Source of the DNA: Armatimonadota bacterium | Lineage (GTDB): Bacteria > Armatimonadota > Armatimonadia > Armatimonadales > Armatimonadaceae | Direction: 5' to 3' | NCBI GenBank assembly: GCA_014381035.1 | Contig: JACMIS010000497.1 | Coordinates: 1 to 5,303, forward strand | Length of the DNA stretch: 5,303 bases | Shown here: positions 1 to 5,161 of the stretch, in pieces | Numbering within the stretch: the stretch's first letter is position 1 | How the letters are laid out: each line of letters starts with the position of its first letter | Translations under genes and position numbers: made by a program | The notes under the pieces: model-generated | The model's database searches: none | Seen by the model: only the letters and a program-made list of their open reading frames with translations | What the model was told of the DNA's origin: nothing

Positions 1-83
1 GACGCATCATAACGTCCGCCGTTGTCGTCCTCGATTCCGAGGTGGGGAGTGCCATCAGGAGCGATAAAGCGAAAAAGATACAT
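1..83 (-). CDS. Fumarylacetoacetate hydrolase family protein, N-terminal fragment (runs off left edge)
   Basis: Only the first 27 codons are inside the window, starting at an ATG at 83. The translation begins MYLFRFIAPDGTPHLGIEDD and continues NGGRYDA. This has the pattern of the short N-terminal domain of FAH-family enzymes: a hydrophobic strand with a basic residue, then a Gly/Pro turn, then a 'G-I/V-x-D/E' strand and an acidic-glycine turn. The family's catalytic metal site lies in the C-terminal domain, outside the window, so neither substrate nor activity can be judged. No Shine-Dalgarno sequence precedes the ATG. The upstream DNA is a CGCCAAG-type repeat that ends about 10 bases before the start. 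The overlapping frame on the same strand (55-369) is the tail of a broken SMI1-like gene. Family assignment rests on a short stretch and is moderate; another small beta-domain N-terminus is possible. Confidence 0.55.
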   Translation of the reverse strand, partial: MYLFRFIAPDGTPHLGIEDDNGGRYDA

Positions 84-369
84 GGAATGATTTAACCGTC
101 AAGACGCCAAGGTCGCCAAGGGGAGATGAAAGATTTTGGAATTGGGTTTCCCGATTTCGAGAGCCACTTATCTCAAGCGGAACAATCCCCCCGCGCAACG
201 ACTCGCTCCAGCCAATCATGGAATGAAGCGGCGAGAACACGTATCTCAGATCGTTATGGTTGTAATAGCAGACAGGATACTCGCCGTCCAACAATCCACC
301 ACTAATATCGAACAGGGTCTGGTCCCCCTCACCGTCCAGCCAGGATTCCGCGAAGCAAAGCATGTACAC
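55..369 (-). pseudogene. SMI1/KNR4-type protein, detached C-terminal half
   Basis: From the ATG at 363 the frame reads MLCFAESWLDGEGDQTLFDI, then a 'GG-LLDGEYPV-YYNHND' stretch and 'SMIGWSESL'. This matches the second half of bacterial SMI1/KNR4 (SUKH-like) domains: a Phe-Ala-Glu-Ser strand, a Gly-Asp loop, a Leu-Phe-Asp strand, a 'DGEYPV' strand with an aromatic/His-Asn turn, and a final helix with Trp. The N-terminal half of the fold is absent. In-frame TGA sits directly before the GTG at 369, and no ribosome binding site is visible. The missing half lies 3 kb upstream on the same strand (3335-3715), so I read this as one gene split by an insertion. After about residue 65 the frame runs into repeat copy 1 and overlaps the FAH-like start, so the native stop is uncertain. 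A standalone small protein is possible but less likely. Confidence 0.6.
94..159 (+). repeat. CGCCAAG-type interspersed repeat, copy 1
   Basis: On the plus strand this reads AACCGTCAAGACGCCAAGG, then a second CGCCAAGG unit, a purine-rich stretch, GATTTTGG, and ends in GATTTCG. A second copy with the same order of blocks lies at 3794-3850 on the opposite strand. Tandem CGCCAAG heptads of this kind occur as dispersed intergenic repeats in several bacterial phyla; that statement is from general knowledge and was not searched. This copy sits directly in front of the FAH-like start and is read through by the tail of the broken SMI1-like frame, so the last ~30 residues of that frame are repeat-encoded. 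Confidence 0.7.
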
Positions 370-481
370 TCAGTCAGTCATCGCCGCTACCTGAGAAATT
401 CGCCATCAAGGTCGATGATTGTCAGACCCCGTTTAGGGAAGCAGACCAAGGCACCGGATCGGGTAAGACTCCGCTTTCTTG

Positions 482-2233
482 TCAAAGGGCGGGTTTCGTC
501 GGCTCCGCCTTTACGGTCTGTGTCTTATACGGGTAACTCTGTCCGTAAACCGTATCGCCATCTTTGTCCAGTAGATAGACGCCGAGCGAAGTAATTTTCT
601 CCTTGTTCTGCCCAACTCCCTCATACCTTGAGAAGCGAATCCTCTCAGGAGCCGCGCGACCTTCTTTCTTGAGCGAGTCGAGCACTACTTCCAAACCGGG
701 AGGCAGCGGTTCCATCTCCACAATACGCAGTCCGCGCTCCGACACAATGGCATCGATACGTTTCGGGGAGCGGTGCAACCCGGTAAACGTCTTCTGCCAA
801 TCGGCGACCATAGTCATGATCGGAAACTCCCCGGCGAGTTCGAAGAGTTGTGGCGGGGTGAGGTTGTACGCCGCCTTCGCCATCAGGCTGAGCGGCAACA
901 CGCCCTGAGCCGCCGTCCCTTCACTGGCGCGGAGTTCTTTCACGAACGCCCATGGTACGGCGGACTCTTCGGCGGTCAGATTCCCCCTGTATTCCAGCAA
1001 CAAAATTCCATCCCGCCACTTATGGCGAAGGCCGCTCTGTTCCTGCGCGGTTGCTAAATACGATTCTAGCGTTTTCCCGTATGCCGGTGCGGCGGGTTGG
1101 CGAGGGAGTTCAGTGGGAAGACGAGCAAGGAACGAAAGCGGGGAAGCCTGCGACACCTCGCTTAGATGTCGCGCGAGGGACGCACCGTCGCGTCCATCCC
1201 CTGTTTTCGGCGCGTCGCTTGCTTCGGATTTTTTAAGAGGTTGCCCTTCCCGATCGTCGCCGCTCTTATCGCCAGGGAGTTGCCATTCCTCTCCTAAACG
1301 CTGCTGCCACTCCTTTTCAAACGGAACGCCTCCCACATAACCGCGCCCCGACGTCCTATTCTCGTCGCCGACGCCGATCATGAGCCACGGGGAGATGCCT
1401 CCCGGAAAGGTGTTTCTCCGTATTACCACGTCACGGGCAGAAGTCGTGGAACTCCCCCGGACATCATTCCACAAGGTATCGGCGATGGCTTGTTCCGAAG
1501 GCGGCAGATCCGCGACGCGCAAATCCATCCGCTGTTCTCCGCGTAGCACCGCTTGGCGTGTCGCCTCCGGCAGACTCGCCAATAACTTCAGCCCCGTCCG
1601 GATTCGCTCGTCACCGAGGTACGTTGCCGCCGTCGGGTTCGTCTCCCCCAAGATCTTCCGTTCCTCCTGCGTCATATTTAGACTCCGCAAAAGAGTCGTC
1701 GCTTCGTCCTCGAACGATTTTTGAACCCTCTGCCGGGTGGATACCCCATACTGGCGGGCGTCGCTGGAACGGCTCAAGCGGTAGGCGAATGTTCCTGTCC
1801 CGGTGCGATTCCAGTGCCAGTAAGCGCGTTGGTAACTCAGCAGACTCCATACCGCATTCATCGCCTGAGACAACGGAACGTCGCGTAATGCAACCGTAAT
1901 GCGCTTTCCGCTCGCCGAATCCGCATCGTCCGCCGAAATTGAAACACCGGTCTGGCGCGAAAGCTCCTCGAAAAGCTCCCCCAGGTGATAGGTTTTCCCC
2001 TCGGGAAGATTAATGCGCTGGGCGAGACGCGGGTCGTCTGCGATCGCACTAACCGAAAGAGCGGAAAATCTCGCCGCATCGACCGTTTTAGTCGCGGGAT
2101 TGCCTGGCTTGGTTTCTTGAGCCTGTGTTGTGTGCGAAGTCGACACCAAGAATAGAGACAGAAACACGATAGAACACGAACCGACCGGAAGCAAAGACCG
2201 GGAGTGGATACTTCTAAAAAACACCTGATCCAT
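482..2233 (-). CDS. Secreted protein with an STN-like (secretin/TonB short N-terminal) region, otherwise unknown
   Basis: This 583-residue protein starts at an ATG at 2233. It has a signal peptide: a basic n-region with Arg at 7 and 12, a hydrophobic run at about 20-31, and a likely cut after Ala-38 in 'TTQAQE'. Residues ~70-155 look like an STN-type domain as seen at the N-terminus of secretins and TonB receptors: 'LGELFEELSRQTGVSIS' helix-strand, 'ITVALRDVPLSQAMNAV' strand-helix, then aromatic strands. A helical stretch follows at ~165-265. A Lys/Asp/Gly-rich linker lies near 320-355. The C-terminal ~210 residues contain a second mixed alpha/beta region starting near 'LESYLATAQEQSGL' that I do not recognise. 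No secretin channel or beta-barrel is present, so this is not a secretin. It is probably periplasmic or extracellular. The only SD-like AAAGG is 13 bases from the start, which is too far to be convincing. A hairpin separates it from the upstream gene. Confidence 0.8.
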   Translation of the reverse strand: MDQVFFRSIHSRSLLPVGSCSIVFLSLFLVSTSHTTQAQETKPGNPATKTVDAARFSALSVSAIADDPRLAQRINLPEGKTYHLGELFEELSRQTGVSISADDADSASGKRITVALRDVPLSQAMNAVWSLLSYQRAYWHWNRTGTGTFAYRLSRSSDARQYGVSTRQRVQKSFEDEATTLLRSLNMTQEERKILGETNPTAATYLGDERIRTGLKLLASLPEATRQAVLRGEQRMDLRVADLPPSEQAIADTLWNDVRGSSTTSARDVVIRRNTFPGGISPWLMIGVGDENRTSGRGYVGGVPFEKEWQQRLGEEWQLPGDKSGDDREGQPLKKSEASDAPKTGDGRDGASLARHLSEVSQASPLSFLARLPTELPRQPAAPAYGKTLESYLATAQEQSGLRHKWRDGILLLEYRGNLTAEESAVPWAFVKELRASEGTAAQGVLPLSLMAKAAYNLTPPQLFELAGEFPIMTMVADWQKTFTGLHRSPKRIDAIVSERGLRIVEMEPLPPGLEVVLDSLKKEGRAAPERIRFSRYEGVGQNKEKITSLGVYLLDKDGDTVYGQSYPYKTQTVKAEPTKPAL

Positions 2234-2264
2234 TATAAGTTTTTGACCTTTACAAATGATTTAC

Positions 2265-2297
2265 GATCTCACCGGGCATTTATAGCCCGGTGAGATC
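2265..2297. terminator. Perfect 13-bp inverted repeat between two minus-strand genes; possible terminator or operator
   Basis: Arms GATCTCACCGGGC (2265-2277) and GCCCGGTGAGATC (2285-2297) pair perfectly around a 7-base AT loop. The hairpin lies between the stop of the small secreted protein (2344) and the start of the 583-residue gene (2233), so it is placed to end the first transcript. Neither side is followed by a clear run of T, so it is not a textbook intrinsic terminator. A binding site for a dimeric regulator or an mRNA-stabilising hairpin would also fit. The stem itself is certain and its function is not. Confidence 0.5.
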
Positions 2298-2343
2298 CGA
2301 CTGATCTACGGTCATGTCAACCATAGCGGCTAAGGCGGCCAGT

Positions 2344-2896
2344 TCAAGGGGATGGGAGCGGACGGTATAGGGGGTGCACGACAAAATCGTTCCGATCCCC
2401 ATCATGCTTGCCATCGATATAGGTACCGTAAACGTAAATCGGAGGGTTACCGAATGTGCTTAGGGTATATAGAGTGGCATAACAACCGACCGTGACCTTA
2501 TGAAAGCCAGGTGCGCACTGTTCCGTCACGGTTCCAGTAGGAGGCGACTTGATATTACTATACATCCCGTCAGCACCTATAACTATGCGATCACTGTAGG
2601 AGAAACTGTGGAGGGTTCTACCATTGGGTTTGTTGTCGTCGAGCTTCATGTCCCAATTGTATGTCATGAAATACTCGGCGGAGGCACCACCAGACACGAC
2701 CACGTCAGCCGTGTAGGAGCACGTGACGGCAGCCCGTGCTAGTGCGCCGGGTTGGTTGGCTTGAAAAGCTGTATATTCTTGGTGGTGCGTCGGAGTAGTG
2801 ACCTCGCAGTTTGCGGCAAGAGTCTGTGCTTGGGCTGTCCCTGTTAGCAGGGCACAGACGGCACCCAGCGGTATTAGAGCTAATACCTGGCGGCAT
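2344..2896 (-). CDS. Small secreted cysteine-containing protein, unknown function; start and signal peptide out of frame
   Basis: The open frame ending at 2344 extends upstream, without any ATG, GTG or TTG before the GTG at 2703, to a stop at 2911-2913. Within that upstream part it encodes a clear signal peptide: basic 'RSRCRQ', hydrophobic 'VLALIPLGAVCALLTG', and a cut after 'TAQA' before 'QTLAANCEV'. The mature part is about 150 residues, rich in beta-type sequence and aromatic residues, with four Cys (in 'AANCEV', 'VTCSYT', 'EQCAPG', 'VGCYAT') that could form two disulfides. I do not recognise the family. An ATG at 2896, with AAAAGG ten bases upstream, is in a different frame and would need one base removed or two added near 2886-2895 to reach the signal peptide. 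So the gene is frameshifted, uses a non-standard start, or has a sequence error. A tool that needs a standard start would call only 2344-2703 and lose the signal peptide. The neighbour at 482-2233 is also exported. Confidence 0.55.
2870..2887. repeat. 18-bp palindrome at the start of the small secreted protein gene
   Basis: GGTATTAG (2870-2877) and CTAATACC (2880-2887) are perfect inverted arms with a 2-base centre. The palindrome sits in the first codons of the signal-peptide frame and directly after the candidate ATG at 2896. It could be an operator for a dimeric regulator. A 2-base centre is too small for a stable hairpin loop without opening part of the stem. Such a palindrome can arise by chance in a window this size, so function is inferred only from position. 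Confidence 0.45.
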
Positions 2897-2984
2897 CGTG
2901 AGCGTACCTTTTATTTCGGAAGCGTGTACCGAGAGGGTCGGTTGCGTTATCCGAAAGCGTGCGACGAAGTTTTAGAAACATCAT
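2880..2984 (-). other. 34-codon ORF with good ribosome binding site, leading into the secreted protein gene
   Basis: Tandem ATG ATG codons at 2984-2979 follow AAAGGTGG (2996-3003) by 11 bases. They open a 34-codon frame beginning MMFLKLRRTLSDNATDPLGT that stops with TAG inside the 18-bp palindrome. It overlaps the candidate start of the small secreted protein in another frame. It may be a leader ORF, or the true N-terminus of that protein cut off by a frameshift near 2886-2912; its basic 'LKLRR' would suit a signal-peptide n-region. No family is recognised, and the length alone does not prove coding. Confidence 0.3.
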
Positions 2985-3334
2985 GTTTTATCGAACCACC
3001 TTTCTGATGACCACATTGGAGAGCGATCACTTATATAGCGTAACTAAATCCTTGTTTGTTACCCCTTTCAATGATGTTGTTATTTTTTTACGAATAATTT
3101 GTAACGCGGGTTGAAACCCACGTCTGTGGTCGACTGCGTCGCCGAACGTCCTTCGGACGAAAGGAATTCCCCACGTCCGAAGGCGCAACTGCGTAAGTCA
3201 TAACGAATATAAAAATATCTCACATTTCGGAACAGACACAACGCCCGGTTTTATGAAACTCGATACAGTGTTTCTCTTGGAATATGCCATTGACGCATGG
3301 TCATTACCTCTATGCATTACTGTGCCCTTTAGCG
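2985..3334. other. Intergenic stretch without a supported gene; REP-like palindromes and AT-rich DNA
   Basis: No convincing gene is seen in these 350 bases on either strand. The part from about 3035 to 3105 is AT-rich, including a run of seven T at 3083-3089, and could hold the promoter for the minus-strand gene at 2344-2896, but I cannot point to a clear -35/-10 pair. REP-like hairpins occupy 3104-3183. A second AT-rich patch lies near 3200-3220. On the minus strand a 15-codon frame (3251-3298, MRQWHIPRETLYRVS) follows AGAGG at an 8-base spacing. It is too short to call and could be the remnant of a larger gene. Confidence 0.5.
3104..3183. repeat. REP-like cluster of hairpins
   Basis: Two palindromes lie side by side. 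The first (3104-3123) pairs ACG and GGGTT with AACCC and CGT around a GA centre, with one mismatch. The second pairs CCTTCGGACG (3150-3159) with CGTCCGAAGG (3174-3183) perfectly around a 14-base loop. Its left arm can instead fold locally as CGTCC-TTC-GGACG (3147-3159). A conserved-looking spacer containing GTCGACTGCGTCGCC joins them. This layout resembles REP/BIME elements mobilised by REP-associated tyrosine transposases, or the hairpin ends of IS200/IS605 elements. No such transposase is in the window, so it would be a non-autonomous copy or relic. Confidence 0.5.
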
Positions 3335-3715
3335 TCATTTCAAGCATAAGTCGCCACTGCCTGAACGATTGCCGAGTGTGTTACATAATATCTGGCTGGC
3401 AGTCCCCTCTCGCTTCTTGGCTACGTTGAACGTTTGTTGATAAGTCATGCCGTCCAGCGGCGGGAAGTCATGGACAAAGGGGTGAACCTTCGTCATCTGG
3501 AGATCCCCACCCCAGAGCGTCACCCCGCGAGTGGTCTCCAGGAAAAGCTTGTATGAGGCGGGCAAAGCGACCCGTAGTTCCACTTCGAGAGCGGCGATCT
3601 CCGTTTGGGAGGCGGCGGGCAAGATTTGATCCTGCCATTCCTCATCGGGAGCGGTCGCTCGCCTCCAAGCGAGGAAGCCACCAAACGCAGGGAAACGATC
3701 TTCTATCAGTCTCAC
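3335..3715 (-). pseudogene. SMI1/KNR4-type protein, N-terminal half, truncated
   Basis: The frame starts at a GTG at 3715 with GGAGGAA just upstream (3719-3725), a strong though close ribosome binding site. Residues 1-30 carry 'FGGFLAWRRATAPDEEWQD'. Residues 38-64 carry the hallmark first helix and turn of SMI1/KNR4 (SUKH-like) domains: 'TEIAALEVELRVALPASYKL', then 'FLETTRG' and 'LWGGDLQM' with the conserved Leu-Pro-x-Ser-Tyr. 'TKVHPFVHDF' follows at ~75-84. From about residue 111 (after 'TASQILC') the sequence stops looking like the domain, and the frame ends after 15 further residues. The strands that should follow are found at 55-369 on the same strand. SMI1/KNR4 proteins are cytoplasmic; in bacteria many act as immunity proteins to polymorphic toxins, but no toxin gene is seen here. 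The start signals look intact, so a truncated product may still be made. Confidence 0.65.
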
Positions 3716-3793
3716 ACTTCCTCCGTGGGAATCACCCAGGTTCCTTTAGGGGGGTGTCAAAGTTTTACCACGCCCGTATTCGAAGAGGACTTA

Positions 3794-3850
3794 CGAAATC
3801 GACAAACCCAGAACCTGCCCCCTCCCTCTTACCTTGGCGACTTGGCGGTT
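3794..3850 (-). repeat. CGCCAAG-type interspersed repeat, copy 2 (inverted relative to copy 1)
   Basis: On the minus strand this reads AACCGCCAAGTCGCCAAGG, then a purine-rich stretch, GGTTCTGGGTTTG, and TCGATTTCG. Block order and ends match copy 1 at 94-159, with differences in the middle. It lies between the stop of the GH43 gene (16 bases away) and the start of the SMI1-like N-terminal half. The two copies face each other across the whole SMI1 locus and its insert. Confidence 0.7.
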
Positions 3851-3865
3851 CAAAAACTAAACTCG

Positions 3866-4798
3866 CTACTCGTCGTGCCATCGGATGCGCGGTTCGCCGG
3901 ACGACATGTCGAGGGGTAGCCATACGTAGCGCGAGTCCCGTAGGTTGTAGCGATGCCAGCGGTCCGCGAGAAAAACGAACTGATCTGGTTCGGATAGTAG
4001 CGGCAGGACGAAGGTACTTTGCGCGTCGAACGTGGTGCTCTTTGCATCCCCGATGCACGGGTCGCCACCGGTCACCCATTCACCCATAGGAGCGTCCGCG
4101 ACATGCCAGCGGGCGGGGTTCGGGTCCCACCCGGTGCAACCGCTCGTGACCATATAGTATTTCCCACTCCAGGTGAAGAGTGCCGGTGCCTCGCGAAACT
4201 CGCGTTCGAAGGCGCGTTTGAACTTCGCTTCGACGGACAAAAAGTCCGGGGCGAGGCGCGTGATATGGATCGTCGCGTTTCCCTCGGAAGAATAGACCAA
4301 ATATCCCGCGCCGTCGGCAGGGTCCACATAGACGGTCATGTCGCGGCTTTCTTCATCGTTCGGGCGGAAACTGCCCAGATACTCGAACGGTCCGGTCGGG
4401 GAATCCGAGATGGCGACACCGACGCGCGCCTTCGTATAGTCCGGCGAGTCGACATGCCCCCAGAGCACATATTTCTCGGTCGCGGGGCAGAAAACCACCT
4501 TCGGCCGCTCTAAAACCTGAGACGGGTGCAGATCGTGCGCGGGATCGTCGGGACGCGGAGAAAGCACGATGCCCTCGTTTTTCCAGGTAATGAGGTCGCG
4601 CGAAGAGTAGCACGATACGCCGATGACATCAAGGCGATCCATCTGCCCGCTCGGCGCGGAAACATTAGCGCCGTCTTTATTTTCGCCGTACCAGTAGTAG
4701 GTGTCCCCGATGGCGAGGATCCCGCCGCCGTGTGCCTGTACCAGGCTTCCTTCGGTGTCGTAAACGACCGTGCCGGGTATGAAAATCTCGCGTGTCAA
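3866..4798 (-). CDS. Glycoside hydrolase family 43, probable exo-beta-1,3-galactanase type (subfamily 24-like)
   Basis: This predicted galactan-degrading enzyme has 310 residues from a TTG start at 4798. A GTG at 4876 would add 26 residues unlike the family and lacks a ribosome binding site, while TTG is preceded by AAGGTGG (4809-4815) with a 10-base gap. The five-bladed propeller is covered in full: 'AHGGGILAIGDTYYWYGENK' at 22-41, 'LERPKVVF' at 96-103, 'DMTVYVDPADGAGYLVYSSE' at 153-172, 'REAPALFTWSGKYYMVTSG' at 202-220 and 'LADRWHRYNLRDSRYVWLPL' at 277-296. By family pattern, Glu-203 is the likely general acid. Glu-97 and Gln-260 match the Glu and Gln used by fungal and clostridial exo-1,3-galactanases, which lack the usual GH43 Asp base; that Asp is also absent here. 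No signal peptide is seen from either start, so it acts in the cytoplasm unless the upstream hydrophobic ORF was once its leader. No carbohydrate-binding module is present. Exact substrate is inferred. Confidence 0.9.
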   Translation of the reverse strand: MTREIFIPGTVVYDTEGSLVQAHGGGILAIGDTYYWYGENKDGANVSAPSGQMDRLDVIGVSCYSSRDLITWKNEGIVLSPRPDDPAHDLHPSQVLERPKVVFCPATEKYVLWGHVDSPDYTKARVGVAISDSPTGPFEYLGSFRPNDEESRDMTVYVDPADGAGYLVYSSEGNATIHITRLAPDFLSVEAKFKRAFEREFREAPALFTWSGKYYMVTSGCTGWDPNPARWHVADAPMGEWVTGGDPCIGDAKSTTFDAQSTFVLPLLSEPDQFVFLADRWHRYNLRDSRYVWLPLDMSSGEPRIRWHDE

Positions 4799-4808
4799 TT
4801 TGCTAATA

Positions 4809-4815
4809 CCACCTT
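4809..4815 (-). promoter_or_regulatory. Ribosome binding site that supports a TTG start for the GH43 gene
   Basis: AAGGTGG on the minus strand lies 10 bases before the TTG at 4798. The competing GTG at 4876 has only a weak purine context. Protein homology to the family also begins after the TTG, at 'REIFIPGTVVYD'. Confidence 0.6.
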
Positions 4816-4898
4816 CACGAAAACAGTTGTGACTTGTAGGTTCATCGCGGCGGCGGAAATACCTGCCACCGGACACCTCGGTACAACAGATCGCGCGA

Positions 4899-4973
4899 TC
4901 AGCAAATCAGCGAATAGACGATATAGCTAGCAAGCAGTAGCCTTCCGAAAAGCGTGACATGTTGGGGTTTCAT
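4899..4973 (-). CDS. 24-residue hydrophobic peptide upstream of GH43 (leader peptide or cut-off signal sequence)
   Basis: An ATG at 4973 is preceded by AAGGAG (4980-4985) with a 6-base gap, the best ribosome binding site in the window. The ORF encodes a basic N-terminus (MKPQHVTLFGR) followed by a hydrophobic stretch (LLLASYIVYSLIC), then TGA. It resembles a signal peptide or a single membrane segment. It ends 100 bases before the GH43 TTG start. The GH43 frame is already open just past this stop, so a shift of one base near 4901-4905 would fuse the hydrophobic N-terminus to the enzyme through a ~35-residue linker. Options are a small membrane peptide, a leader whose translation affects GH43 expression, or the remnant of an export signal lost by frameshift. 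I recognise no family. Confidence 0.4.
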   Translation of the reverse strand: MKPQHVTLFGRLLLASYIVYSLIC

Positions 4974-5001
4974 TGATCTCTCCTTCGAGTGTGGCACCGT
5001 A

Positions 5002-5010
5002 TTTATACCA
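5002..5010 (-). promoter_or_regulatory. Extended -10 promoter candidate for the 24-codon ORF and GH43
   Basis: On the minus strand the sequence TGGTATAAA matches an extended -10 element (TGn followed by TATAAA). Transcription would begin near 4995, giving a short leader of about 22 bases before the strong ribosome binding site and ATG at 4973. No convincing -35 hexamer is seen at 17 bases, which is tolerated for extended -10 promoters under sigma-70-type factors. If the host is in a phylum with divergent -10 elements, such as Bacteroidetes, this call would not hold. Confidence 0.4.
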
Positions 5011-5161
5011 GTACCATCTGTGTTCTGGCGACCATTGTATGTCATGCGTTCTTCGCTTTCCACTCCTAGCGAGAGGACACGAAAAAATGTATCTTTCGGG
5101 GGATTCGTCACTACACCGACGCGGTCAGAAACCATCCGCCGTTCGCGGAATCGGTTCATTT

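Noticed and set aside
136..594. 152-codon plus-strand ORF
   Set aside because: It is antisense to the SMI1-like tail and the end of the 583-residue gene, has Arg/Pro-rich composition without domain features, and no ribosome binding site that stands out.
2705..2896. 63-codon minus-strand frame from the ATG at 2896
   Set aside because: Its own sequence is Pro/Ser/Arg-rich without features, while the frame beside it over the same bases encodes a textbook signal peptide. The ATG is kept only as a likely original start for that other frame.
3083..3089. Run of seven T as a terminator tail
   Set aside because: No stem lies immediately upstream on the plus strand and no plus-strand gene would need it.
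3553..4089. 178-codon plus-strand ORF
   Set aside because: It runs antisense through the SMI1-like N-terminal half, repeat copy 2 and the end of GH43. Its Arg-rich composition is typical of a shadow frame.
4019..4513. 164-codon plus-strand ORF inside GH43
   Set aside because: It is antisense to well-conserved GH43 motifs and has no recognisable domain.
4899..5159. Longer version of the 24-codon ORF starting at an ATG at 5159
   Set aside because: The extra 62 residues read through the promoter candidate and the strong ribosome binding site at 4980-4985, and the upstream start has no good Shine-Dalgarno site. The short form from 4973 explains the signals better.
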